From assembly GCA_023396535.1 (NCBI GenBank), contig JAEWWD010000306.1, positions 1 to 11,359 on the forward strand: 11,359 nt of DNA. The letters run 5' to 3'. This stretch comes from Bacillota bacterium (lineage in GTDB: Bacteria; Bacillota; Clostridia; Christensenellales; CAG-138). Shown piece after piece: positions 1 to 6,631 of this stretch (positions within the stretch are counted from its first letter, which is position 1; every line of letters begins with the position of its first letter). A program made the position numbers and the translations under genes. A model generated the notes under the pieces. That model saw only the letters and a list, made by a program, of their open reading frames with translations. It was not told where the DNA came from and ran no database searches.

Positions 1-2
1 GT

Positions 3-80
3 GTGCTTCTGTTCGTGCTCGTATCCTATTGGCTCGCCCATAAGTTCGGCAAAGCCGACATCGGCAAGAGCTGGGGTTGA
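3..80 (+). CDS. ABC transporter permease, C-terminal end (partial)
   Basis: An open frame runs from the left edge to a TGA at 78-80 and encodes 25 residues. The first part is strongly hydrophobic (VLLFVLVSYWLAHKF), followed by a short charged tail ending in KSWG. This is how the last membrane helix and cytoplasmic tail of an ABC importer permease look. It lies 51 bases upstream of an importer ATPase on the same strand, so it is most likely the permease of that transporter. Too little is visible to place the family. The identification rests on the hydrophobic helix plus position, not on a diagnostic motif. Confidence 0.6.
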   Translation: MLLFVLVSYWLAHKFGKADIGKSWG

Positions 81-131
81 CGCCGAACCTGCAAATGGAC
101 GATTGAGAGACAGAAAGTGAGGAAATAAGCA

Positions 132-1250
132 ATGAGCAGAATAGAGTTACAGCATATCGACAAATTCTTCGGGGATAACCACGTTTTAAAGGACCTCAAC
201 CTTGTCATTGAGGACGGCGATTTTATGACGCTGCTCGGACCTTCCGGCTGCGGCAAAACGACGACGCTGCGCGTTGTATCCGGCCTGGAGAAGCCACAAA
301 ACGGCAAGCTGTACATAGACGGACGCGAAGTCATCAACTGCGACGACGGTTATTTTGAAGAGCCCAGCAAGCGCGAGCTGAACCTCGTTTTCCAGAGCTA
401 TGCATTGTGGCCGCATATGACAGTGTACGAAAACGTCGCGTTCGGGCTGAAAATCAAAAAGCTCTCCCGCGAAGAGATCGACGCCAAGGTGAAGAAATCG
501 CTCAAACTCGTGCGGATAGCGGAATATAAAAAACGATACCCCAATGAGCTTTCCGGCGGCCAGCAGCAGCGTGTCGCTATCGCTCGTGCCATAGCGTCCG
601 AACCCAAGCTGCTGCTTCTCGACGAGCCTCTTTCAAACCTCGACGCCAAGCTTCGCGTGGACATGCGTTCCGAGCTTAAGCGCCTGCACAGCGAAATGGG
701 TACGACCATCATCTACGTTACGCACGACCAGGTAGAGGCGCTTACCATGTCCACAAAAATCGCGCTGTTCGCACAGGGCGTGCTGAGCCAGGTCGCGTCG
801 CCCATGGAGCTGTATATGAACCCCGCCGACCTCACCGCGGCGGATTTCATAGGCAACCCCCGCATCAACTTTCTGGAAGGGACCGCCTCCTTCGACGGCA
901 ACACCCTCACCGCAACCTGCGCCATAGGTACATTCCGTTACAACAAGAAAGATATGACCTGCAACCCCGTCCCCTCCGGCGAATTCCCATGCGTATTCGG
1001 TCTGCGCCCGGAACAGGTGCATATCGATCGCGAGTCCACCCCCGACGCCATCGAGGCATCCATATATGCCAGCCAGCCGGCCGGTTCCGAAACGCTGGTT
1101 ACGCTGACGGTCGGCGAGGACGAATTCCTTTCCAAACAGATCGGCCTTGCGGAATACAAAATCAACGAAACAGTCTACCTGACCATTGACTCCAACAAGC
1201 TTAACGTGTATGACGCCAAGAGTGAGAAACTGATTAAGCTTGCGGTATGA
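132..1250 (+). CDS. ABC importer ATP-binding protein, FbpC/PotA-like
   Basis: This is the ATPase of an ABC importer, energising uptake at the inner face of the membrane. The 372-residue protein has every nucleotide-binding motif: Walker A GPSGCGKTT at 36-44, Q-loop Gln88, signature LSGGQQQR at 140-147, Walker B LLLLDE at 160-165, the D-loop SNLD after it, and the switch His198 in YVTHDQ. The C-terminal third (about 240-372) fits the TOBE-type regulatory domain of the CUT1/PotA/FbpC group, and the length is normal for that group. Before the Q-loop there is a loop (about 69-84) some six residues longer than in typical PotA proteins, as also seen in iron-type ATPases. A GAGG ribosome binding site at 119-122 lies nine bases before the ATG. 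The permease lies upstream and the binding protein 40 bases downstream, forming one importer operon. The substrate cannot be read from the ATPase. Confidence 0.95.
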   Translation: MSRIELQHIDKFFGDNHVLKDLNLVIEDGDFMTLLGPSGCGKTTTLRVVSGLEKPQNGKLYIDGREVINCDDGYFEEPSKRELNLVFQSYALWPHMTVYENVAFGLKIKKLSREEIDAKVKKSLKLVRIAEYKKRYPNELSGGQQQRVAIARAIASEPKLLLLDEPLSNLDAKLRVDMRSELKRLHSEMGTTIIYVTHDQVEALTMSTKIALFAQGVLSQVASPMELYMNPADLTAADFIGNPRINFLEGTASFDGNTLTATCAIGTFRYNKKDMTCNPVPSGEFPCVFGLRPEQVHIDRESTPDAIEASIYASQPAGSETLVTLTVGEDEFLSKQIGLAEYKINETVYLTIDSNKLNVYDAKSEKLIKLAV

Positions 1251-1290
1251 CCGCATGAATAACGCCACAGAACCAGAAAGGAGAACAGTC

Positions 1291-2589
1291 ATGAAGAAAA
1301 CTCTAGCTCTCGTTCTCGCCATTTTTATGACCTGCGCGCTGGCATTCACCGGTTGCTCCAAGCCTGCAGCGGAGCCCGCAGCGACCCAGGCCCCTGCCGC
1401 GGAACCAGCCGCTCCGGCGGATTCGGCGGCCCCCGCCGCCACCGAGGCGCCCAGCAATGTGGTCAACGACGACAAGTGGAACGACATGACCAAGGAAGAA
1501 CTTTATGAGCAGGCAAAGGCGGAAGGCGGCACGATTACCGTCTACACCATTTCCAGCCGCATGCAGAAAACCTGCGAAGCGTTCATGGAGGAGTATCCTG
1601 ATCTGAAGGCGGAAGCCATAGACCTCGACCAGACCGAAGCGGTCAGTAAGCTTGAAATCGAAGCCCAGTCCAAAAACATCAATGCCGATATCCTGCAATG
1701 CAAGGACGGCAACGGTGAAATCTACTACGATTTCTATCCGCTCGGCTACCTTGAGACGTATTATCCCACGGACATTTGCTCCCATATCGTCAATCAGGAC
1801 CTTCTCAAGTACGGCATGCCATTCTATGCCAGCCTGAACATGTGGTATTATAACACCACTGCATTCCCCGACGGCGCTCCGATTACGAATTGGTGGGATA
1901 TGGTGGAAGTGGACGATAGCGGCAAACAGAAATACAACATCGTCTGCTCCGACCTCGGCTCCGACTCCACCTACCTGACCTTCTACGCAAACTGCATACT
2001 GCATGGCGATGAGTTTGCTAAAGCGTATGAAGAGAAGTACGGAAAGCCTATCGAATATACGTATGATCCTTCCCAGACGACAAACGTACCCGAGAACAAC
2101 GCCGGTTATGAGTTCCTCTACCGCCTCTCCCAGCTCAAGCTGACGTTTATTGAGGATGGCGATGAAATCGTAGAAGCCGTCAACGCCGCAACTGACCCCA
2201 ATAACCCGACGCTCGGCTTCTGCTCCGCCGGTAAGATCACCAACCGTGAGGACAACGGTTACACCATCGAATGGATCAGCAAGCTTGCCCCGTTTGCCAA
2301 CGTGCAGAACTGCAATTACCTGTATGTGGTTACCGGCTGCGATAACCCGGCGGGCGCTCGCCTGTTCATCCGTTACCTGATGGGCGAGGCTGACGGCCAG
2401 GGCAAGGGCTTTGAGCCGTTCACCAAGCAGGGCAACTGGTCCATCCGCGACGATTACACCAATCCCAACAACCCGTTCTCCATCGCGGACAGCGGTGCGA
2501 TCGTGGGCGACATGAAGGGCGTTTACGATATATTCCTCGATGTTCAGGAGTTCTGGATCTACTGGCTGGATAAGAACCCGAACATGTAA
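1291..2589 (+). CDS. ABC substrate-binding lipoprotein, AfuA/FbpA-like (COG1840 type)
   Basis: This is an extracellular solute-binding lipoprotein that would deliver substrate to the adjacent permease and ATPase. The 432-residue protein begins with a lipoprotein signal: MKK, a hydrophobic stretch, then a lipobox-like AFTGC with the acylated Cys at about residue 23. An Ala/Pro/Glu-rich low-complexity linker (about 25-56) tethers the domain to the membrane. The mature domain begins GGTITVYTISSRM and continues with an aDI.Q pattern (NADILQ). This is the layout of the Fe3+/2-aminoethylphosphonate/hexose-phosphate binding family. I chose the ATG at 1291 because AAAGGAG at 1277-1283 lies seven bases before it. 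An earlier in-frame ATG at 1240 would overlap the ATPase gene, lacks such a site and would bury the signal peptide. Iron, phosphonate and sugar phosphate are all possible ligands. A terminator follows directly. Confidence 0.9.
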   Translation: MKKTLALVLAIFMTCALAFTGCSKPAAEPAATQAPAAEPAAPADSAAPAATEAPSNVVNDDKWNDMTKEELYEQAKAEGGTITVYTISSRMQKTCEAFMEEYPDLKAEAIDLDQTEAVSKLEIEAQSKNINADILQCKDGNGEIYYDFYPLGYLETYYPTDICSHIVNQDLLKYGMPFYASLNMWYYNTTAFPDGAPITNWWDMVEVDDSGKQKYNIVCSDLGSDSTYLTFYANCILHGDEFAKAYEEKYGKPIEYTYDPSQTTNVPENNAGYEFLYRLSQLKLTFIEDGDEIVEAVNAATDPNNPTLGFCSAGKITNREDNGYTIEWISKLAPFANVQNCNYLYVVTGCDNPAGARLFIRYLMGEADGQGKGFEPFTKQGNWSIRDDYTNPNNPFSIADSGAIVGDMKGVYDIFLDVQEFWIYWLDKNPNM

Positions 2590-2612
2590 TTTCTGAACGA
2601 AGCCTTGTAACA

Positions 2613-2644
2613 GGGCGGGCAGCAAGCCGCTGCCCGCCCCTTTT
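2613..2644 (+). terminator. Intrinsic terminator after the binding-protein gene
   Basis: A perfect 11-bp GC-rich stem has arms at 2613-2623 (GGGCGGGCAGC) and 2629-2639, with a five-base loop AAGCC. It is followed by C and TTTT. It begins 23 bases after the stop of the lipoprotein gene and ends 20 bases before the next ATG. The T run is short, so some read-through is plausible. No promoter was seen in the remaining 20 bases. Confidence 0.85.
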
Positions 2645-2664
2645 CAAGCAAACGGAGAGACTTC

Positions 2665-3186
2665 ATGGAAAACAACCGGACTTCCGAAAAAAAAGAATCA
2701 AAAGCAGATAAATTCTGGAACATCTTCCTGTTTACAAAGAACGGGAAGCTCAAAAGCACGCTCATTGTCAACAGCTTTTCTCTGAGCCTGCTGTTCATGG
2801 CCATATACGGATTATCGTACCTGATGCTGATCGACCCTCTCGAAAGCATGCTTGCGGCGCGCTATGGCGTAGCCCTCGCATCCTTTGCGGAAAGCGCCTT
2901 GCCCGCTCTGGCGGGGTCCATTCTGTGTTGTTCCCTGTTTTTTATATTCAGGGATAAACGGCTGATACCCGGCGCTTATGTCTGGCTGCTGCTGTTCAGC
3001 CTATTCGTGCTTATCTATCTGCTCATCACGCTGCAGAGCGGGGACCGGGGCGTATTCCTGAGCCTGTATGGTATGATCGTCCCCGCACCGCTTATTCTCG
3101 GCGGCGGATGCAGCGCGTATTTGTACATAAAGCGCAAGAAAAAAGAACCCCCGGTACAAGAATTACCGAGATGGAAGAGGAAGTGA
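2665..3186 (+). CDS. Four-helix membrane protein, function unknown
   Basis: I do not recognise a family. The 173-residue protein has a charged, Lys-rich N-terminus (1-30) that would stay in the cytoplasm. Four likely membrane helices follow at about 32-56, 78-96, 103-122 and 128-155, then a basic cytoplasmic tail beginning YIKRKKK. There is no signal peptide, no catalytic motif and no cysteine cluster beyond a CC pair in helix 2. The start is supported by GGAG at 2654-2657, seven bases before the ATG. It follows the importer terminator and its stop lies five bases before the HAD hydrolase start, so it is probably expressed with that gene. It could be an accessory subunit of the importer or a membrane partner of the downstream enzymes. 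The sequence does not decide between these. Confidence 0.8.
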   Translation: MENNRTSEKKESKADKFWNIFLFTKNGKLKSTLIVNSFSLSLLFMAIYGLSYLMLIDPLESMLAARYGVALASFAESALPALAGSILCCSLFFIFRDKRLIPGAYVWLLLFSLFVLIYLLITLQSGDRGVFLSLYGMIVPAPLILGGGCSAYLYIKRKKKEPPVQELPRWKRK

Positions 3187-3191
3187 ATGCT

Positions 3192-3959
3192 ATGATCAAT
3201 ACCGTTCTGTTCGACATGGGCGGCACTATAGAGGACCTGTATTCTGATCAAAAGACCATGCGCAGAACCGCCGAAGGTATTATAGACATACTGCGGCGGC
3301 ACGATCTCATGCCAGATATGGGCATCGATCAATTGTGGGAATCCGTCAGCGCCGGCATGGCCCGATATAAGGCATATAGCGAGGCTACCTGTACAGAACT
3401 CAAGCCCGAGCAGATATGGCCGGATTATGCCCTCAACGGCCTTTCCATCAATAAAGAAAAAATCATCCCCATATCCGAAGAACTCGCGCATATGTGGGAG
3501 ATCACATATTTTGACCGCAAAATGCGTTCCCGCGTCCCGGAGATGCTGGAGGGATTGCGCAGCCTGGGGCTGCGTATGGGCGTTATCAGCAATACGGCAA
3601 GCCTTTTTCAGGTATTCGATACGCTGGAGGAATATAATATCCGGTCGTATTTTGAAGACGTCACCTTGTCCAGTATCGTCGGCTATCGCAAGCCGCACCC
3701 GAATATTTTCCGTATATCACTGCGGCAAATGAATGTCGAGCCTCAAACCTGCGTATACGTGGGGGATACGCTTTCTCGCGACATCATCGGTCCCCAAAAT
3801 GTCGGTTTTGGCATGACCATGATGATACAATCATTCCTGACCGCATCGAGAGACGTCAAGCACGTCGGGCTGGTCGAGCCCGACTACAGGCTCAGCGATA
3901 TCTATGACGTTTACACCTTATTGAAAGAACAGGTACAAGAGCTTCACCATGCAGGATAA
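3192..3959 (+). CDS. HAD-superfamily hydrolase (subfamily IA-like) with altered motif I
   Basis: A cytoplasmic hydrolase, probably a phosphatase or a phosphonatase-like enzyme. The 255-residue protein carries HAD motif I as FDMGGT (nucleophile Asp8), motif II Ser133 in VISNT, motif III Lys167 in YRKPHP and motif IV GDTLSRD (Asp192, Asp197). Residues about 17-110 form a helical C1-type cap. The usual DxDxT has Gly10 where the second Asp, the general acid/base, is expected. A non-acidic residue at this place is known in phosphonoacetaldehyde hydrolase (DxAGT) and in other DxGGT members, so activity on a phosphate ester cannot be assumed. The ATG at 3192 has GAGG at 3177-3180, eleven bases upstream. 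A GTG at 3183 overlapping the previous stop is an alternative start. The gene's 3' end overlaps the LacI-like gene by 11 bases. Confidence 0.88.
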   Translation: MINTVLFDMGGTIEDLYSDQKTMRRTAEGIIDILRRHDLMPDMGIDQLWESVSAGMARYKAYSEATCTELKPEQIWPDYALNGLSINKEKIIPISEELAHMWEITYFDRKMRSRVPEMLEGLRSLGLRMGVISNTASLFQVFDTLEEYNIRSYFEDVTLSSIVGYRKPHPNIFRISLRQMNVEPQTCVYVGDTLSRDIIGPQNVGFGMTMMIQSFLTASRDVKHVGLVEPDYRLSDIYDVYTLLKEQVQELHHAG

Positions 3960-4839
3960 CCGACCCGATAGCCGTCCCATATCGGAAGCGCTTTACTATC
4001 ATTCAGACCCGTCGGCATATGCGGCGGATTGTGAAAAGATAGGCGTCATTATACCTAACGCAGTCAATCCCGCCTATCCGGATATGGCTGACAAACTCAA
4101 GCGCGCAGCGCAGGCGGCCGGCCTTTGCGCGCTTGTTTGCAATGTTGATAACAGTCTGCGGCGGGAAGCCGACTGTCTATCCGCGCTTCTTAATGCAAAC
4201 GTTTCCGGCATCGTCGCCATGCCGGTATGCGATGAAAGCCATGAGCTGTATGTCGAGTCCGGTTCGCCGGTGGTGCTGTACGGCTGCAGAACGCCGGAGG
4301 AGTCGCTCGGCTATATAGCCATGGACGATATGCTGGCAGGCAGGATTGCCGCCGAACGTCTCACTGCGCAGGGGCATCGCAGGCTCGCTTTTCTCTCTTA
4401 TCCGGCCCGCTCGTATGCCGTGACGGACAGATTGAATGGCTTCTCGACGGTTGTGCGGGAGAAAAGCGCGGAGCTTTTGATCGCCAATGTTTCGGGCGGC
4501 CGTTTACAGGACAGTTATTCCGCAATGCTTGCGCTTCTTGAAAGTGACTCTCCGCCTACCGCCATCGCCGCCTCGGATGATTTTACCGCGATAGGCGCAT
4601 GGCAGGCGCTGCGCGAAAAGCAACTGCCCGTGGGCGACGGCATTGTTCTGCTTGGGTTTGGCAATACGCCGTTTGCGGCGCTGCCCAAGCATGGGCTCAG
4701 CAGCGTGGGGCCTGTCGGCGAAGACCAGGCGACGATAACCCTTTCGGCATTGCAAGCTATGCAAAATGGACTATGCGGCATGCGCAGCCGTATACTGCTG
4801 ACGCCGGAACTGGTCTGCCGCAGCACGTTCCGTGATTGA
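3949..4839 (+). CDS. LacI/GalR-type ligand-binding protein lacking the DNA-binding domain
   Basis: The 296-residue protein matches the effector-binding half of LacI/GalR regulators. IGVIIPNAVNPAY starts at 31, then GIVAMP, PVVLYGC, the hinge-region pattern GRIAAERL.AQGHRRLAFLS, and AASDDFTAIGAWQAL near 200-220. The C-terminus RILLTPELVCRSTF is the family's usual ending. The N-terminal helix-turn-helix and hinge helix (about 60 residues) are absent. Only about 30 unrelated residues precede the domain, and an in-frame TGA at 3922-3924 rules out a longer start. There is no signal peptide, so it should stay in the cytoplasm. A weak AAGAG at 3937-3941 and an 11-base overlap with the HAD gene suggest translational coupling. 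It might be a ligand sensor acting through another protein, or a diverged or degenerate repressor. A direct DNA-binding role is unlikely. Confidence 0.85.
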   Translation: MQDNRPDSRPISEALYYHSDPSAYAADCEKIGVIIPNAVNPAYPDMADKLKRAAQAAGLCALVCNVDNSLRREADCLSALLNANVSGIVAMPVCDESHELYVESGSPVVLYGCRTPEESLGYIAMDDMLAGRIAAERLTAQGHRRLAFLSYPARSYAVTDRLNGFSTVVREKSAELLIANVSGGRLQDSYSAMLALLESDSPPTAIAASDDFTAIGAWQALREKQLPVGDGIVLLGFGNTPFAALPKHGLSSVGPVGEDQATITLSALQAMQNGLCGMRSRILLTPELVCRSTFRD

Positions 4840-4851
4840 TTGCAAGCTGCT

Positions 4852-4874
4852 GGCAAAAGTTTGCCTGCGGCAAA
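4852..4874 (+). promoter_or_regulatory. Two mutually exclusive hairpins before the MBL gene
   Basis: The element TTTGCC (4860-4865) can pair with GGCAAA on its left (4852-4857) or with a second GGCAAA on its right (4869-4874). The left hairpin is realistic as five pairs around a four-base loop. The right one has six pairs around TGC and would hide the AAA of the ribosome binding site AAAGGA (4872-4877). The stems are short, so this may be chance. Confidence 0.3.
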
Positions 4875-4886
4875 GGATTGGGTAAC

Positions 4887-5804
4887 ATGCTTCTGTTGGA
4901 TTTCATCAATATCGGCTATGGGGACTCCATACTTATCCGCGAACTGGGTCCGGAAAAACCCTTTTCCATGCTTATAGACTGCGGAGATACCTCCACAGGC
5001 GACGGAGGCACAGGGTCCAAACGCATCAGTGCGGCGGATTTTCTGCAGCAGGAGGGCATCACTCGTCTGGATTTGCTTGTGCTCACACATTTGCACCGCG
5101 ACCACATCGGGGGCGTCGGTAATGTGCTTTCACGCGTCACGGCGGGTACGCTTTGGGCGCCATATCTGCCGCCGCGTCGCCTGTGGAACAAGCACGCGCA
5201 GCCCGGGGACGGTTTTTCAAAGACCGCCCGAAGCTCCGTGGTAACGCTGAACATGCTGATCGATGCGCTGCAGACGACCGAGCGGAAGGGCTGCGCCGCC
5301 AAAGCCGTTGACCGCAGCAGCACGGCGCTTTTTACGCCGGAGTTGGAAGCGCAAATACTATGCGGCCCCGAGCATCTCTACGATCGTCAGCAGCAGGCAC
5401 TGGACAACCTGCTCGCAGGAAGCCCTGACCGTTTTGAACTGGATTTTTCCGGGCAGTGCACCAATCTGACCGGCATCCGCATCCATTTAAAGTATCATGG
5501 GCGCCGCATCGTACTGGCCGCGGACGTTTACGCGAGTTATTGGCCTGAGCAGCCCGAGCCCTGTACTGTGTTAAAAGCACCGCATCACGCCTGCGGCGAA
5601 TCCATGACAGAGGCCGCCATATCTGCGCTGCGGCCTGAAATCACGGTCGTATGCGTATCCAGCGACCGGAAGGATAATCGTCCGGCATCCAACGTGGTGT
5701 CGTTGCTGCAGCGCTACTCCAGCGAAGTGCGGTTTACGGACGCCGTCGCATTGCCCGGTATTGCGCCGCAGTATCATTCTTCCGTACGAATCGCCATAGA
5801 GTAA
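4887..5804 (+). CDS. Stand-alone ComEC/Rec2-like metallo-beta-lactamase-fold hydrolase
   Basis: The 305-residue protein resembles the C-terminal metallo-beta-lactamase domain of ComEC/Rec2 but has no membrane helices and no signal peptide. It opens with LLDFINIGYGDSILI (like the DVGQGDSILI of ComEC), then Asp31 in MLIDCGD. The metal motif THLHRDHIGG carries His68, His70, Asp72 and His73. Later candidate metal ligands are Asp213 in VLAADVY and His233/His234 in KAPHHA. The ComEC group hydrolyses phosphodiester or nucleic-acid-type substrates, but small solo members have varied or unknown roles. I chose the ATG at 4887, with AAAGGA ten bases before it. A TTG at 4836 overlapping the previous stop has no ribosome binding site. 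It follows the LacI-like gene by 47 bases and is the last gene before the convergent terminator. Confidence 0.85.
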   Translation: MLLLDFINIGYGDSILIRELGPEKPFSMLIDCGDTSTGDGGTGSKRISAADFLQQEGITRLDLLVLTHLHRDHIGGVGNVLSRVTAGTLWAPYLPPRRLWNKHAQPGDGFSKTARSSVVTLNMLIDALQTTERKGCAAKAVDRSSTALFTPELEAQILCGPEHLYDRQQQALDNLLAGSPDRFELDFSGQCTNLTGIRIHLKYHGRRIVLAADVYASYWPEQPEPCTVLKAPHHACGESMTEAAISALRPEITVVCVSSDRKDNRPASNVVSLLQRYSSEVRFTDAVALPGIAPQYHSSVRIAIE

Positions 5805-5824
5805 GAGCTTCTCTCAGGTATGCA

Positions 5825-5854
5825 AAGCCCGTACGGAACCGTACGGGCTTATTT
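5825..5854. terminator. Convergent terminator, perfect inverted repeat
   Basis: The arms AAGCCCGTACGG (5825-5836) and their exact complement (5839-5850) are separated by only AA, so the real loop is four or more bases. On the plus strand TTATTT follows, which suits the end of the MBL gene. On the minus strand only three T residues follow the stem, so termination of the phosphoesterase transcript there would be weaker. It lies between two converging genes. Confidence 0.8.
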
Positions 5855-5863
5855 GAATCTTAA

Positions 5864-6553
5864 TTAAAGTTCCAATATCAGTTTTGGTTTAAACTCTATG
5901 TGGTCCGCTGATACAAGCCTGTACTCCACGCCATTGCGTACGCCTTCAAACCCGCCCCTGCAGCTTCTTCCGTGCAAATGCCCGTACACAACGAGTTCTA
6001 CCCCGGCGCGCTCCAGCTGTTCGGAAAAGCCGGAAGGCGCGCGGTTTTCGTTAAAGGGCGGATAGTGCAGCATGGCGATGCGACGCCCTCCCGAAGGCAA
6101 CGCGGAAAGCGAAAGGCCCAGACGCAGCACCTCGCGGTCGTATATCTTCTGGTCGTCTCCTGCGAACACTGCGCTGCCCGGACATATCCACCCGCGCGTA
6201 CCAGCAACATGCAAATCGCCGAACGAGAAGCAATCGTTCTGCAGAACGAACATGGAAGGAGGCAACGCTGCCCGAACCTGCGTAACAGAATTCCACCAAT
6301 AATCGTGGTTGCCGCGTATCATGAGCTTTGTGCCGGGCAGCGCAGCGAGCCATTCCATATCCGCCCGAACCTGGTTCAAGTGCATAGCCCAGCTAAAATC
6401 CCCCGGCAACAGCACAATATCCTCTTGCGATACGGAATCCACCCACGCATTTGCGATACGTTCCCCGTGGTTTTGCCACGCAGGACCAAATACGTCCATG
6501 GGTTTATCCGTACCGCCGGATAAATGCAGGTCGCCGATTGCAAACACCTTCAT
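5864..6553 (-). CDS. Calcineurin-like metallophosphoesterase (COG1768-like)
   Basis: A cytoplasmic two-metal phosphoesterase of 229 residues. All five metal-site blocks are present in order: GDLHL (Asp8, His10), PGDFSW (Asp52), GNHDYWW (Asn82, His83), LHYPPF (His163) and YGHLHG (His192, His194). The GDLHL start together with GNHDYWW and HYPPF fits a small group of predicted phosphohydrolases (COG1768) whose substrate is unknown. The length is that of a single catalytic domain, with no signal peptide or membrane segment. The start is supported by an AAGGAG-type site about eight bases upstream on the minus strand. It lies 78 bases downstream of the zinc-ribbon gene with no terminator seen between, so the two are probably on one transcript. 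Nuclease, cyclic-nucleotide phosphodiesterase and phosphatase roles all remain possible. Confidence 0.92.
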   Translation of the reverse strand: MKVFAIGDLHLSGGTDKPMDVFGPAWQNHGERIANAWVDSVSQEDIVLLPGDFSWAMHLNQVRADMEWLAALPGTKLMIRGNHDYWWNSVTQVRAALPPSMFVLQNDCFSFGDLHVAGTRGWICPGSAVFAGDDQKIYDREVLRLGLSLSALPSGGRRIAMLHYPPFNENRAPSGFSEQLERAGVELVVYGHLHGRSCRGGFEGVRNGVEYRLVSADHIEFKPKLILEL

Positions 6554-6631
6554 GCCTTCTTCTCCTTACGGACGGGGGAAGCGCATGCGGTGCGCCCCAA
6601 TGACCAGAGACGCTGTTCCGGCAAAAAAGCG

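Noticed and set aside
1351..1455. Ala/Pro-rich repeat-like stretch in the lipoprotein as a possible DNA repeat
   Set aside because: The GC-rich near-repeats encode the flexible linker found after the acylated Cys in many lipoproteins. No exact tandem unit is seen.
633..1493. A 286-codon minus-strand frame spanning the ATPase/lipoprotein junction
   Set aside because: It runs antisense to two genes with clear motifs and ribosome binding sites. The Ala/Gly-rich start only mirrors the Ala/Pro linker of the lipoprotein.
1303..2625. A 440-codon open frame on the minus strand opposite the lipoprotein gene
   Set aside because: It is the exact antisense of a well-supported lipoprotein gene, has no recognisable domain or ribosome binding site, and its Val/Gly/Arg-rich composition is typical of an antisense shadow in a GC-rich gene.
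3108..3191. An earlier in-frame ATG at 3108 for the HAD gene
   Set aside because: It would lie deep in the membrane-protein gene and add 28 polar residues before the first beta strand of the HAD fold. The ATG at 3192 has a ribosome binding site.
4836..4886. TTG at 4836 as the start of the MBL gene
   Set aside because: It overlaps the previous stop but has no ribosome binding site, and the 17 extra residues are unlike the family. The ATG at 4887 has AAAGGA upstream and starts exactly at the conserved fold.
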